A stretch of 64,000 nucleotides of DNA from Roseibacillus sp. (GCA_029242545.1 JAQWTV010000123.1:108695-172694); one strand, 5' to 3'; shown: positions 35,316 through 44,895, counted from the stretch's first letter. Notes: generated by a model from the sequence alone, not told the origin. A program made the numbers and translations.

Positions 35316-36755
35316 TTAATCGTGGGGTTCTGGCGCGCGGGTCTCAAAACGCATGAGCTGCTTGAGGAAGGTGAGCTCCACATTGCCTGTCGGGCCATTT
35401 CGATTCTTGGCAATAATAAGTTCTGCCTTGCCTTGGTTAGCATCGCGCTCGTGGTCGGCGTCGTCGCCCTCCGGCGTGGTATTATCATAATACTCCTGCC
35501 GGTAGAGAAGGCCGATGAGGTCGGCATCCTGCTCCAGTGATCCAGACTCTCGAAGATCAGACATCCGTGGGGCACCTCCTCGCTGCTCAGGACCACGATT
35601 GAGCTGGGCAAGAACAATGATGGGAATGTTGAGTTCCTTCGCGAGGGCCTTGAGGCCAGCTGAAATTTCGGCGATCTCACGTTCGCGGGAACCTTCAGCC
35701 TGGCGGGATTGTGAGCGCATGAGCTGGAGATAATCGACCGCGATCAATCCAATGTCAGAGTCCCGTTTCTTACGGCGTGCTTTTGCCCGGACGTCGCCGA
35801 TGGGAATCGCAGGAGTGTCGTCAATGTAGAGCGGTGCGGACTTCAACTGTTTGGAGGCATCAAGGATGTTCTGGAGTTCTTCCTTGGTTGGCTGCAGGCC
35901 AGGTCGAAGATTCGCCATGCTGTAGCGGGCCCTTGAGAAAAGGAGTCGCTGCACGATCTGCTGGGCACTCATTTCGCATGAAAAGACCAGAGTGGGAACC
36001 TCTTGCTCAATAGCAACGTGCTCCACGATATTCATCATGAGAGAGGTCTTTCCCATCGAAGGACGCGCGGCGATAATGAACATCTCTCCGGGCTTAAGAC
36101 CTTTGCTCATTTCATCGAGCTTGGTGTATTTCGTCGAGACCCCTTCAAGCGGGCGCTCGTTATGCATAAACTGCTGTAGAACCTCAATGACGCCCTCAAT
36201 CAGGTCGCCGACCTTCGTCTCGCCCTGTACTTCTGAATCCTCCTTGATTGCGAAGACTTTGGACTCCACCGCGTCGAGGAATGATTGGACGTCCTCAGGG
36301 TCGTCGTAAGCCTTACTGATGGAGTCCGTGCAGGAGGAGATGACAGACCGGAGAATATGCTTGGCCTTAACGATGCCAAGGTGGTGTTCGAAGTGAGCTG
36401 CTGTCGGGGAATAGGTGTAAATGGTGGTTAGCTCACCTGGTCCTCCGAGGTTCTCTAGAAGATTTCTGTCTTTCAGGAGCTGGGTCAGGGAAACGAGCTC
36501 GATAGGTTGGCCTTTCTCATAAAGCTCCAAGAGGGTTTCATAGAGAGTGCCATGTGATGGAATGTAGAAATGGCCGGGAGCGAGGTGCTCCTCAACCGCG
36601 GCGCCGATGTATTCCGTTGGCTCCTGCATCATGGAGCTAAGGATGCTTTTCTCGGGCCCAATCGCATTGGGTAGTGCGCGGGCGGCGCCCTGGTCACCTG
36701 CCTCTACAACTTGCAGGCGTGGGGAGTCCTTGTTAGGCGGCGAGTCAGAAGGCAT
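35316..36755 (-). CDS. dnaB: Replicative DNA helicase
   Basis: Hexameric 5'-3' helicase of the replication fork. 479 residues. N-terminal domain at about 28-130 (GPEKSILSSMMQ, HFYIPSHGTLYETLLEL), linker, then the RecA-like domain with Walker A ARPSMGKTSL (230-239), LIAVDYLQLM (Walker B-like), and AQLNRGPEQRGG plus SGSLEQDADLI, all typical. The C-terminus is complete, ending with the FLKQLMRFE block. It follows rplI on the same strand with 279 nt between, so the common rplI-dnaB neighbourhood is kept, without rpsF/ssb/rpsR. A small hairpin covers the 5' leader just before the ATG. Confidence 0.96.
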   Translation of the reverse strand: MPSDSPPNKDSPRLQVVEAGDQGAARALPNAIGPEKSILSSMMQEPTEYIGAAVEEHLAPGHFYIPSHGTLYETLLELYEKGQPIELVSLTQLLKDRNLLENLGGPGELTTIYTYSPTAAHFEHHLGIVKAKHILRSVISSCTDSISKAYDDPEDVQSFLDAVESKVFAIKEDSEVQGETKVGDLIEGVIEVLQQFMHNERPLEGVSTKYTKLDEMSKGLKPGEMFIIAARPSMGKTSLMMNIVEHVAIEQEVPTLVFSCEMSAQQIVQRLLFSRARYSMANLRPGLQPTKEELQNILDASKQLKSAPLYIDDTPAIPIGDVRAKARRKKRDSDIGLIAVDYLQLMRSQSRQAEGSREREIAEISAGLKALAKELNIPIIVLAQLNRGPEQRGGAPRMSDLRESGSLEQDADLIGLLYRQEYYDNTTPEGDDADHERDANQGKAELIIAKNRNGPTGNVELTFLKQLMRFETRAPEPHD

Positions 36756-36759
36756 GTTG

Positions 36760-36773
36760 GGTAGGAAACTACC
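36760..36773 (-). promoter_or_regulatory. Hairpin immediately upstream of dnaB start
   Basis: On the minus strand GGTAG-TTTC-CTACC forms a perfect 5-bp hairpin ending 4 nt before the dnaB ATG (36755). No other Shine-Dalgarno is visible there, so the hairpin occupies the expected ribosome binding site. Translational control is possible but unproven. Confidence 0.3.
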
Positions 36774-37034
36774 AAGAGGAGGGGGGCAGGGAATCTAACT
36801 GAAGGTAAGATTTGGTTAAGGGGTCCGAGTTAATGTGAATCAGAGATCGGAGGGGCCCGCCGGTCCCTAGTAGTAAAGGTTTCCAGATGCCGGAGCGGGC
36901 TCTCTGACTGTGAAGAACCCGGGGAAAAACTTGTTTAATTGTTAGAAACGCATGCCGCCGGGGCACGGTGTCCCCGCGGGCGGAAGGTGTTCCTATGGGC
37001 TGGGATGGCCCCGGGGTGGCGATCTGCCTTTCCC

Positions 37035-37529
37035 TTAGCTTTCCGATTCCCCACTCGCAGAAGCGGGGGCAGAGCCTTCTGCAGTCTCGACCGTCACTGT
37101 TAGAGTAGTGGAGACCTCGGAGTGAATCTTGACCTCAACATCGCTTTTGCCTGAACGTTTGAGTGGCTTGTCCAACTTGATAGCAGTGCGGTCGATGATG
37201 ATGCCCTTGGCCTCAAGTTCTTTCTGGATATCCATGGAGGTGACCGATCCAAACGCTTTTCCACCCTGTCCAGTTTCGAGAGTGAACTTCGGTTTGATAC
37301 GACTGATCTTACCGGCGAGTTCCTGTGCGTCGGCCAACTCTTCGGTTTCTCTCTGAGCACGCTTGGCGTGCAAGGATTCCAAGGTCCGAAGGTTTCCCTT
37401 TGTAGCTTCAAGAGCCTTTCCGTTCGGGATGAGGAAGTTTCGCGCAAAGCCGGCTTTGACTTTCACGACATCAGCCTCGGCTCCTAAGCCGGTTATTTTC
37501 TCGCGGAGGATGACTTCGGTAGTTGCCAT
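37035..37529 (-). CDS. rplI: 50S ribosomal protein L9
   Basis: Binds 23S rRNA at the base of the L1 stalk and helps hold the reading frame. 164 residues; the N-terminal domain MATTEVILREKITGLGAEADVVKVKAGFARNFLIPNGKAL with its G-x-x-R-N-(F/Y)-L-(I/L)-P motif, the long central helix (ATKGNLRTLESLHAKRAQ) and the C-terminal domain (TLETGQGGKAFGSVTSMDI) are all there. It is slightly longer than usual because of an Ala/Ser/Glu tail (EGSAPASASGESES). The usual partners rpsF, ssb and rpsR are not next to it; dnaB is downstream. Confidence 0.96.
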   Translation of the reverse strand: MATTEVILREKITGLGAEADVVKVKAGFARNFLIPNGKALEATKGNLRTLESLHAKRAQRETEELADAQELAGKISRIKPKFTLETGQGGKAFGSVTSMDIQKELEAKGIIIDRTAIKLDKPLKRSGKSDVEVKIHSEVSTTLTVTVETAEGSAPASASGESES

Positions 37530-37650
37530 GTCAGTCTTAGTAGTGGTTGAAGCCAGGCCCTAAAGGGAGGGCAGGCGGCCGCTGGAGATAGTAGCGGGCG
37601 GACTCCCGGTCAAGGAGTTAATCGCAGTGAAGGCCTGTTTTCCAGTGATA

Positions 37651-38376
37651 TCAGGGGAGGGACCAGGCGGACTTCAGCCTCCGGTAATCCTGCAGGGGCA
37701 GGAGGACGTAGACAGGATTTTTACCGGGGTCCAATCCTGCAATAAGGGAGCGAAGGTGAATTTCCTTCATGGTTGTGCACCCCGCAGTAGGGCGTGTGCC
37801 GCCGCTGCGCCAGATATGGAAGAATATGGAGGATCCCGCCCCGGGAAGAGGCTTGGGTTCAGTATTGTGAGCAATAAAGAGCTTCAGGGAATGCGGGTAG
37901 TCGTTCTGCCGCATCTGGGCCTTCTTTTCCCACAATTCCCGAGGCTCGTGATTGAGAGTAAGGTGTCTGTTGTAGTGAGCAGAGGTTGGATCTTCGACCC
38001 ACAGGTCGCGGGTGGTGATCTGGTGGTAGTTCGTGCCGGGCCTCTTTTTTATGGACTTCTCGTAACCCCAAACACCTCCAAGGGTGAAGACTCCTGCAGG
38101 AGAACACCAATCACCTTCTTTTTTAATTAGAGGGGTATTGGATGCGGGATGGAGACCACGACCCCACGCAAGGCCCTTTTTCCCGCACCGGCCTTTCCAG
38201 GGGCCGGCAGCCTGTCGCCATGAATGCCCCGGAACTCTCTCGTATATTGATAAGGTAAGATGCGAGCTCTGCCACGACTCTGAAGTGCCGACAATCACTT
38301 GAAGGCAATCGTCGGCGATTTCAAAGCCCGATGCCGGCAGGGACAAGGCGAGGCTGAGGAGGAGAGACCGCTTCAC
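37651..38376 (-). CDS. Exported L,D-transpeptidase family protein
   Basis: 241 residues with a signal peptide (MKRSLLLSLALSLPASG). The C-terminal block FFHIWRSGGTRPTAGCTTM has the YkuD-type histidine (H187) and catalytic cysteine (C200) in H-x12-C arrangement. Such enzymes cross-link peptidoglycan or attach proteins to it; this one resembles the COG3786 group, whose substrate is less clear. Cell-envelope location. The start is GTG at 38376. It lies 121 nt upstream of rplI and 19 nt downstream of the methyltransferase gene, on the same strand. Confidence 0.85.
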   Translation of the reverse strand: MKRSLLLSLALSLPASGFEIADDCLQVIVGTSESWQSSHLTLSIYERVPGHSWRQAAGPWKGRCGKKGLAWGRGLHPASNTPLIKKEGDWCSPAGVFTLGGVWGYEKSIKKRPGTNYHQITTRDLWVEDPTSAHYNRHLTLNHEPRELWEKKAQMRQNDYPHSLKLFIAHNTEPKPLPGAGSSIFFHIWRSGGTRPTAGCTTMKEIHLRSLIAGLDPGKNPVYVLLPLQDYRRLKSAWSLP

Positions 38377-38395
38377 GAGAGGAGTGTAAACTCGA

Positions 38396-39442
38396 TTAGC
38401 CTATCGTGACAGGACCGACTTCGGATCTCTCCTGCTCCAGGACCTTGAACGCGTTGCCGGCCCCGGCGGGGTCGGTTAGGAATCGGGCTTCTTGGGTGTC
38501 GGTCACACGGCCCTGATGAGCCTGACAGTAGTCGTGCTGATTCACGAGCCTTCTGGTTGAAAGCTCAGACTGCTCGCCCCAGTAGATTAAGTCCTCAAAA
38601 TTGACATCTGCTGTCAGGTCCTGTCTCCCGCAAAGCCGGTAGATGTCTGGTCCGGTGAGATGTTCGTGGTGGTAATAGGCACGGAGTGTTCCTTGAGGCT
38701 TCCGGTAGTATACCTCGGCTCCTGAGCCACCGTAATCGATGGTGACCAGTTTCCCGTTTTGAAACGAGGGGAGCCATTGGTCGAGCCATGTGCGGTAACT
38801 GTGATGAATCTCCAGGCGTTGTTTCGGGTCTCGAGGGAGATTGAATTGTGTTGAGTCCGGGATCTCGCTCGTGGGCACCCACTCCTCGACAAGGCTGCCA
38901 CCTTTCAAAGAAAGGAAAAGCTCATGGATAGCTCCGGGGGCCCCCTGGAATACTCGAACTGGAAATGCATCAACAAGTTCGTTGGATATGACAAAGCCAG
39001 TTCCACCCGTGACCTTGAGAGCAGACTGCATGTCAGGGTGGAATTTCACCGAGCGGCCGAGTCGTTGTTTCAGGAGAGCTCTCAGAGGGGCTGAGCGCTC
39101 CACAAGGTGATACCGGATTCGCTTTCGCAAGGAGAGAGCGGATGGCCTTAGCTGGAGCAGAAGTTGAGAGGCGAGGTCTCCAGCACCGGGGCCTACTTCG
39201 ATAATGTCGCGCAGGCCGGAAGTCATGATGGCTTGAGAGAGCGCGATAGCGAGGACCGGTGAAAGGCTGGGCGTTGTGGAAAAGTCCCCGCTAGTCCCGA
39301 CAGAGTTTATGTTTCTCGCATAATACCCATTCTCCTCGTCATAAAGGCAGAGCTCCATGAAGCGCTCGAACCGCAGGAGGTTTTCTGCCTCAATAAAATG
39401 AGGGCGGAGCCAATGGGGCAGGGCGCTCTCGGATGTTCCCAT
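38396..39442 (-). CDS. MidA/NDUFAF7-like SAM-dependent methyltransferase
   Basis: 348 residues. The blocks LYDEENGYYA, GTSGDFSTTPSLSPVLAIALSQAI and IIEVGPGAGDLASQLLL (SAM-binding glycine motif) and ISNELVDAFPVRVF are typical of the MidA/NDUFAF7 family, arginine methyltransferases acting on complex I subunits in mitochondria; bacterial function is not well defined. ATG 39442 lies 2 nt after the stop of the AMP-ligase gene, so the two are co-transcribed. Cytoplasmic, no signal. Confidence 0.85.
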   Translation of the reverse strand: MGTSESALPHWLRPHFIEAENLLRFERFMELCLYDEENGYYARNINSVGTSGDFSTTPSLSPVLAIALSQAIMTSGLRDIIEVGPGAGDLASQLLLQLRPSALSLRKRIRYHLVERSAPLRALLKQRLGRSVKFHPDMQSALKVTGGTGFVISNELVDAFPVRVFQGAPGAIHELFLSLKGGSLVEEWVPTSEIPDSTQFNLPRDPKQRLEIHHSYRTWLDQWLPSFQNGKLVTIDYGGSGAEVYYRKPQGTLRAYYHHEHLTGPDIYRLCGRQDLTADVNFEDLIYWGEQSELSTRRLVNQHDYCQAHQGRVTDTQEARFLTDPAGAGNAFKVLEQERSEVGPVTIG

Positions 39443-39444
39443 GT

Positions 39445-41634
39445 TTACACCCCGTGTGCGCTCTCCTGCGCCAAGGTGTTGCAGGCCTTCAAGTCGAGTT
39501 TGCCAGATGCGAGGAGGGGGATCTCATTCACCGGGATGATGGTCTTGGGACACCAGAGGGAGGGGATGCCTTCGTCCATAAGCTGATGGCGGATGTCGAC
39601 CAGCTCCTGCTGAAGGGTGTCGCCCGAAATGGTCGAGAGGAGGCCGATGACTTCGCCTTTCTTCTCGTCGGGTATTCCGACAACTGTGATCTTCCTCTCC
39701 TCTTCTCCATCAAGGTTGAGAATCCTATTCAGGTGCCCCTCGATGACTTCATGGGGGACCATTTCTCCGGCAATTTTAGAGAAGCGCGACATCCTTCCCT
39801 CGATGTAGAGGAATCCATTCTCGTCCATTCTTCCGACGTCGCCTGTCTTGAACCAGCCGTCAATCATGACCTCCTCGGTGAGATCCTCCCGACCCAGGTA
39901 TCCAGGAAAAACGTTGGCGCCCCGAAGCCAGATAATCCCGCTCTGGTCTACTGTGCACGGTGCGTCGGTGGACGCATCCGTGATTTTGACAGCCATCCCA
40001 GGAAGGAACGGGCCCACTGAGCCGAGCTTACTACAGGATATCACTGGGACACTCTCTATTGGAGTCTCAGGATCGGGCAGGTTGACGTTGGTAGCAGGGG
40101 AAGTTTCAGTGAGGCCGTATCCCTCGAAGGGAAGTTTTCCGAATTTCTTTTCGAAGGACTCGGCAAGGTTCGAGGGAAGCTTCTCTGCTCCGGTGACGAC
40201 ATAGTCGAGCGAGGAGAGGAGCTCTGGGTCCACCCGGCGCATATATCCGCGCAGGAAAGTAGGCGTGGCTAGCAGCAGGTTGAGCTGGTGTTCATGAATC
40301 AACTCAGCGAGGCGCTTGGTTTCAAGGGGGCTGGGATAGGTTACGAGCCTGGTGCCTTCGATGATTGGATACCACAGGGTGACGGTGCAGCCAAAGGAGT
40401 GAAAGAGTGGCAGGGAGCCAAGGATTCCCGCATTCTTAGGCAGCGATAATCGCGTGCCAAACTGGCAGACATTGGCGAGCACATTGCGGTGAGTGAGTGG
40501 GACTCCCTTTGGTTCGCCCGAGGATCCGGAGGTAAATAGAAGCGTTGCTTCATCGTCTCCTCGTCCAGATTTGTGTAGTTTCAGGAGCAAGGAGAGAGCC
40601 CAGGTCGGAAGGAGCTTGGAAAGAAGGAACCATCGAGTAATCGCTAGTTTGATCCCGGGGAGAATTCTTTCTATCAGGAGAAGGTCCCGGGTGGGCGGCC
40701 AAGGAAAGGTTGGGACCTTTCGGACGAAGGGGTCTGCGGTAATGAATTTATCGAGATCAGCCTGTCTGATGGCTGATTCCACTGCTTCCTGCGATGCAGT
40801 AAAATTCAGGTTAACAGGGATCTTGTTTGCAAAGAGAACGGCGATATTTGCGAGCAATCCTCCCTTGCCCGGGGGCAGGATGATGCCAACCCTTTTTTTG
40901 TCAGTGCTTCTCCGAATCTCCTTTGAGAGGGCGATAGCGGCAGCGAGCAGATTGCCGTAGGAGAGTGAGCTGTCATCGGTGCCGTCGTGAACGGAGGTCT
41001 TACTGTGTTTCTTCAGTCCGGTGAGGAGGTGTCTGCTGAGAGATTCCCGCAGGAAGGTTCGTGAGCTAAAGCTGCTTTCGGAGGCTCGAAGGAGGTTTTC
41101 CTGGTAAGCAGGCAGGGTGACCTCGCTGGCCGGGATCAGGTCACCGAGGGCAAAAATCGCGGAGGGGAGATGAGATCCGGACTCCGTGGCAAGCTTGAGT
41201 TCAGAGGGAAGAGAGACAGCAAGGGGGATGGTGGGCAGCTTGAGATCACAGAGAAATGCGTTCAGTGCCGGGGGAATGTGGCATGCAGTACCCCGACGGG
41301 CGGCCGCATCTCCGGGTATGAAGATCATCAAGGAGTCGTCCTTTATTTTTTCTGCCAGGGCCTTCCCGATGGCCGCGGGATCTGGGTCGGCCTGGGAAAA
41401 GGTTACAGCTCGGATGTCCTCACCGTTAAGGTATTCCTGGGTGGCGGGATCCACCATGGCGGTTTCCTCGACCAGCCATATCAGGCTCCGGGGTGCTAGT
41501 CTGGCAACTAGCGCTAGAAGCTCCTCATGTCGGAGTCGTCCAGGTACGAGCAAAGCTCCGTGGGCAGGGAGAGTATCAAAACCTAAGAAACTTGGGGAAG
41601 AGGCCATCAGATTCTTTGATAAGTTGTCATCCAT
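39445..41634 (-). CDS. AMP-forming acyl-ACP/CoA synthetase with degenerate PlsC-like N-terminus (Aas-like)
   Basis: 729 residues. The adenylation domain (about 215-729) has the P-loop TLLFTSGSSGEPKGV (364-378), EGYGLTETSPA, and the hinge GWFKTGDVG...YIEGRMSRFSKIAGEMV, ending in LLASGKLDLK with the catalytic Lys. It looks like the ligase half of bifunctional Aas proteins. The N-terminal ~200 residues (GALLVPGRLRHEELL, then MIFIPGDAAARRGTACHIPPALNAF) align by eye with PlsC acyltransferases but lack the H-x4-D catalytic motif, so this half seems inactive or regulatory. Probably activates fatty acids for phospholipid turnover. Co-transcribed with the methyltransferase. Confidence 0.82.
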   Translation of the reverse strand: MDDNLSKNLMASSPSFLGFDTLPAHGALLVPGRLRHEELLALVARLAPRSLIWLVEETAMVDPATQEYLNGEDIRAVTFSQADPDPAAIGKALAEKIKDDSLMIFIPGDAAARRGTACHIPPALNAFLCDLKLPTIPLAVSLPSELKLATESGSHLPSAIFALGDLIPASEVTLPAYQENLLRASESSFSSRTFLRESLSRHLLTGLKKHSKTSVHDGTDDSSLSYGNLLAAAIALSKEIRRSTDKKRVGIILPPGKGGLLANIAVLFANKIPVNLNFTASQEAVESAIRQADLDKFITADPFVRKVPTFPWPPTRDLLLIERILPGIKLAITRWFLLSKLLPTWALSLLLKLHKSGRGDDEATLLFTSGSSGEPKGVPLTHRNVLANVCQFGTRLSLPKNAGILGSLPLFHSFGCTVTLWYPIIEGTRLVTYPSPLETKRLAELIHEHQLNLLLATPTFLRGYMRRVDPELLSSLDYVVTGAEKLPSNLAESFEKKFGKLPFEGYGLTETSPATNVNLPDPETPIESVPVISCSKLGSVGPFLPGMAVKITDASTDAPCTVDQSGIIWLRGANVFPGYLGREDLTEEVMIDGWFKTGDVGRMDENGFLYIEGRMSRFSKIAGEMVPHEVIEGHLNRILNLDGEEERKITVVGIPDEKKGEVIGLLSTISGDTLQQELVDIRHQLMDEGIPSLWCPKTIIPVNEIPLLASGKLDLKACNTLAQESAHGV

Positions 41635-41741
41635 GAGTCGCCCTGAAAAGTTATAAACAATACTCTTTAGGAGACTTACTCACATCGGTATTCCGGAAAA
41701 ATTCTTCCCTCGGCGTGTTTGCATTGTTAGACCCCGCGAGC

Positions 41742-42026
41742 ATGAGCGAAACCCCCTCCGCCGCTGCCCGGGCCCGGTATTGGCGAAAGAACTTATCCTG
41801 GCTGGGAGGGCTTCTCTCCGTGTGGTTCATTGTGTCCTATGGATGTGGGATCCTCTTTGTGGACCAGCTGGACAAGATTCGGATTCCAGGAACTGGGTTC
41901 AAGCTTGGGTTCTGGTTTGCACAGCAAGGAAGCATTTATGTTTTCTTAGTGCTTATTGCTATCTACGTCCTTGCGATGAACAGGTTGGATCGAGAGCTAC
42001 TCGGCGAGGAGGGCGACGATGCATAG
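41742..42026 (+). CDS. DUF4212 small subunit of sodium:solute symporter
   Basis: 94 residues from ATG 41742 (MSETPSAAARARYWRKNL); a GTG at 41715 is rejected. Two transmembrane helices (LLSVWFIVSYGCGILF and YVFLVLIAIYVLAM) and the block RIPGTGFKLGFWFAQQGS define DUF4212, the partner of VC_2705-type symporters. The stop codon overlaps the start of the symporter gene by 8 nt, so both are translated together. Divergent from the AMP ligase gene. Function: needed for assembly or activity of the symporter (inferred from family). Confidence 0.92.
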   Translation: MSETPSAAARARYWRKNLSWLGGLLSVWFIVSYGCGILFVDQLDKIRIPGTGFKLGFWFAQQGSIYVFLVLIAIYVLAMNRLDRELLGEEGDDA

Positions 42027-43782
42027 TCTTCTTTCAAATAATGTTTATCTGGCCGCGATGGACCCGGTCCAGAAGTGGACGCTGGGTATTGCAGTTCTGA
42101 CCTTTGCCTTCTACATCGGGATTGCGATCTGGGCCAAGGCGAAGTCGACCGGGGAATTCTATATCGCCGGGAAGGGAGTGCCCTCGGTTGCCAATGGGAT
42201 GGCGACTGCAGCCGATTGGATGAGCGCGGCCTCGTTCATTGGAATGGCAGGCATTATCTCGTTCGCGGGGCGGGATGGCGCTCGCTATCTCATGGGTTGG
42301 ACAGGTGGATATGTTCTTCTGGCTCTTTTGCTCGCCCCCTATTTACGTCGCTTCGGTAAGTTTACGGTGCCGGATTTCATCGGCGATCGCTACTACTCGA
42401 ATATTGCCCGATTAGTGGCTGTGGTTTGCGCGATATTCGTCTCATTTACCTACGTCTGTGGACAGATGCAGGGCGTTGGGATCGTCTTTGCCCGTTTCCT
42501 GAAAGTTGACGCGGAGGCCGGGGTTTTGATCGGGATGGGACTGGTGTTTTTCTATGCGGTGATGGGGGGGATGAAGGGGATTACCTACACCCAGGTAGCG
42601 CAGTATTGCGTCCTGATCTTCGCCTTTACGGTGCCAGCCATTTTTATCGCGATCCAGATGACGGGGAACCCGATCCCACAACTTGGGTTTGGTGGCGAGT
42701 ACAAGGATAGTGGGATGTATCTGCTGGACCGTCTCGATGGGCTCTCAACGGAACTCGGGTTTGGAAATTATACCGAGGGCCAAAAAGGAACCTTCGATAT
42801 GTTCTGTATCACGGCGGCGCTCATGCTGGGTACTGCCGGACTGCCACACGTCATTGTCCGCTTCTACACGGTCAAGAAGGTGAAGGCGGCGCGAACGTCT
42901 GCGTTCTGGGCTCTGTTGTTTATAGCCATCCTCTATACGGTGGCCCCAGCGGTTGCGGTCTTCGCCCGTTCCAACCTGCTTGATACGGTATCCAATAAGC
43001 CTTATGCCGAGATGCCGTCCTGGTTTAAGAACTGGGAGGAAACAGATTTGATCGTCTTTGATGACAAAAATGGGGATGGAATCATTCAGTATACCGGGAG
43101 AACCGATAAGAATGCTGCTGAATTGCCTGATCTTGAAATGAACGAGTTGACGGTAAATCGCGACATCATGGTTCTGGCTAACCCAGAGATTGCGAAGTTG
43201 CCGAACTGGGTGGTCGGTCTTGTGGCAGCAGGGGGGTTGGCGGCTGCGCTTTCGACGGCAGCAGGGTTATTGCTGGTAATCTCAACCGCGGTGGCGCACG
43301 ACCTCGTCAAGAAGACGATAAAGCCGGATCTTAGCGAGAAGAAGGAGCTTCTCCTCGCGCGAATTGCAGCAGGTGGTGCGGTTGTTGTGGCTGGGTATTT
43401 CGGAATGAATCCGCCGGATTATGTTGCGGCGGTGGTGGCCTTTGCCTTCGGTCTTGCCGCGTCCTCCTTCTTCCCGGCCATTATCCTCGGGATTTTCTGG
43501 AAGCGGGCGAATTTGCCGGGGGTTGTAACAGGTATGGTTGTTGGGCTTCTCTTTACCGCGGGGTACATCGTTTACTTCAAGTTCCTCAATAAGGCAGCTG
43601 GTGAGGACGAATGGTGGCTCGGGATTTCCCCCGAGGGAATTGGAACCTTCGGAATGATCATCAATTTCGTTCTCGCGATTGGAATCTCACTCGCAACCAA
43701 ACCGCCGCCGCCGGAAGTCCAGCATCTTGTCGATCGGGTGCGTTTTCCAAGGAAGGCGTTTGTGGACGAGGAGAACGAGTAA
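42019..43782 (+). CDS. Sodium:solute symporter, VC_2705 subfamily
   Basis: 587 residues, about 13 transmembrane segments. The SSS signature regions are clear: EFYIAGKGVPSVANGMATAADWMSAASFIG, then GYVLLALLLAPYLRRFGKFTVPDFIGDRYYS, then GLPHVIVRFYTVKKVKAAR and the sodium-site stretch AAALSTAAGLLLVISTA. A large extracytoplasmic insert with an EF-hand-like DDKNGDGIIQ sits at about 350-360. The subfamily includes acetate/carboxylate carriers (ActP-like), but the substrate cannot be told. It follows DUF4212 in the standard pair and converges with aroB (27 nt apart). Confidence 0.93.
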   Translation: MHSLLSNNVYLAAMDPVQKWTLGIAVLTFAFYIGIAIWAKAKSTGEFYIAGKGVPSVANGMATAADWMSAASFIGMAGIISFAGRDGARYLMGWTGGYVLLALLLAPYLRRFGKFTVPDFIGDRYYSNIARLVAVVCAIFVSFTYVCGQMQGVGIVFARFLKVDAEAGVLIGMGLVFFYAVMGGMKGITYTQVAQYCVLIFAFTVPAIFIAIQMTGNPIPQLGFGGEYKDSGMYLLDRLDGLSTELGFGNYTEGQKGTFDMFCITAALMLGTAGLPHVIVRFYTVKKVKAARTSAFWALLFIAILYTVAPAVAVFARSNLLDTVSNKPYAEMPSWFKNWEETDLIVFDDKNGDGIIQYTGRTDKNAAELPDLEMNELTVNRDIMVLANPEIAKLPNWVVGLVAAGGLAAALSTAAGLLLVISTAVAHDLVKKTIKPDLSEKKELLLARIAAGGAVVVAGYFGMNPPDYVAAVVAFAFGLAASSFFPAIILGIFWKRANLPGVVTGMVVGLLFTAGYIVYFKFLNKAAGEDEWWLGISPEGIGTFGMIINFVLAIGISLATKPPPPEVQHLVDRVRFPRKAFVDEENE

Positions 43783-43809
43783 GAAGAGAAGAGCAGGAGG
43801 CGAAGCCTT

Positions 43810-44895
43810 CTACATCGGCGTGCGGACGTGCTCGATGGCCTCGATGAGATCTTGCTCGATAACTTCGTCAGAGACAAAGGCCTCGCCCAGCTGACGCAGG
43901 AGGACGAAGCGGATTCCTCCTGCGGTGAACTTCTTGTCCCGGGCGAGGGCGGTCATGATTGCATCGCTACGGAGATCAAGTTCAAGGATAAGAGGGAGTC
44001 CCCAGTGCTCATGAAGATGGAGAAGTCGGGCGGTGTCCGCGGGGGGGAGGTCGGCCCTCTTCTCGGAGAGATAGAGGGCGGCCCGGACTCCGAGAGAGAT
44101 GGCCTCGCCATGAAGAAGGGTGCCGTATTCGGCGGTGGATTCGATTGCGTGTCCAATGGTATGTCCGAAATTGAGAAGGGCGCGGATGCCCGAGGTCTCC
44201 TGTTCGTCTTCCTCCACGATGCGGGCTTTAATGGCCAGATTGGCAGCGATAAGTTCGGGTGAGACCTCCTGATTCTGAGGGTCCATTGCTTCGAGTTCCG
44301 AGAGCATGGACGCATCCCGAATGGCAGCGTGTTTGATGACCTCAGCGAATCCCTCGCAAAACACGTTGCGGGGGAGAGTGCGCAGGACGCCAGGGTCAGC
44401 GAGGACGAGACGAGGCTGCTGAAACGCTCCAAGGAGATTTTTCCCCTCGGGGACGTTTACGCCCGTTTTGCCGCCAACTGAACTGTCAACCTGGGCCACG
44501 ATGGTGGTCGGGATCTGCACGAAAGGAATACCGCGATAAAAGATGGCTGCCACGAAACCAGCCAGGTCCCCGACGACGCCCCCTCCGAGAGCGACCACGA
44601 AGCTGCCGCGATCATGCTGGTGCTCGATGAGAGAGCGGCAGAGGGATTGGGCCTGCTCCATGGACTTGGAGGACTCCCCCGCAGGAATGAGGTGGGAGGA
44701 GACTTCGAAGCCAGCTGCCTCGAGGGATGCGCGGACTTCCTCGCCGTAATGGCGGGCGACATTCTCATCGCTGATAAGTGCTGCTCTACCTGTAAGCCCA
44801 GCTTCCTTAATCAGGGAGCCTGCTCTAGCAATGCCGTTAACTTCGACAATGATATCGTAGGAGCGTTCGGGTAGGTTGACAGTAACTTGGGGCAC
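43810..44895 (-). CDS. aroB: 3-dehydroquinate synthase
   Basis: Second step of the shikimate pathway, converting DAHP to 3-dehydroquinate with NAD and zinc. 361 residues. Motifs: LISDENVARHYG, GGGVVGDLAGFVAAIFYRGIPFVQIPTT, DSSVGGKTGVN, FCEGFAEVIKHAAIRD, and FGHTIGHAIES with zinc-binding histidines. The start is GTG at 44895; no ATG is available. Full length, no frameshift. Nothing else of the pathway lies nearby. Cytoplasmic. Confidence 0.95.
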   Translation of the reverse strand: MPQVTVNLPERSYDIIVEVNGIARAGSLIKEAGLTGRAALISDENVARHYGEEVRASLEAAGFEVSSHLIPAGESSKSMEQAQSLCRSLIEHQHDRGSFVVALGGGVVGDLAGFVAAIFYRGIPFVQIPTTIVAQVDSSVGGKTGVNVPEGKNLLGAFQQPRLVLADPGVLRTLPRNVFCEGFAEVIKHAAIRDASMLSELEAMDPQNQEVSPELIAANLAIKARIVEEDEQETSGIRALLNFGHTIGHAIESTAEYGTLLHGEAISLGVRAALYLSEKRADLPPADTARLLHLHEHWGLPLILELDLRSDAIMTALARDKKFTAGGIRFVLLRQLGEAFVSDEVIEQDLIEAIEHVRTPM

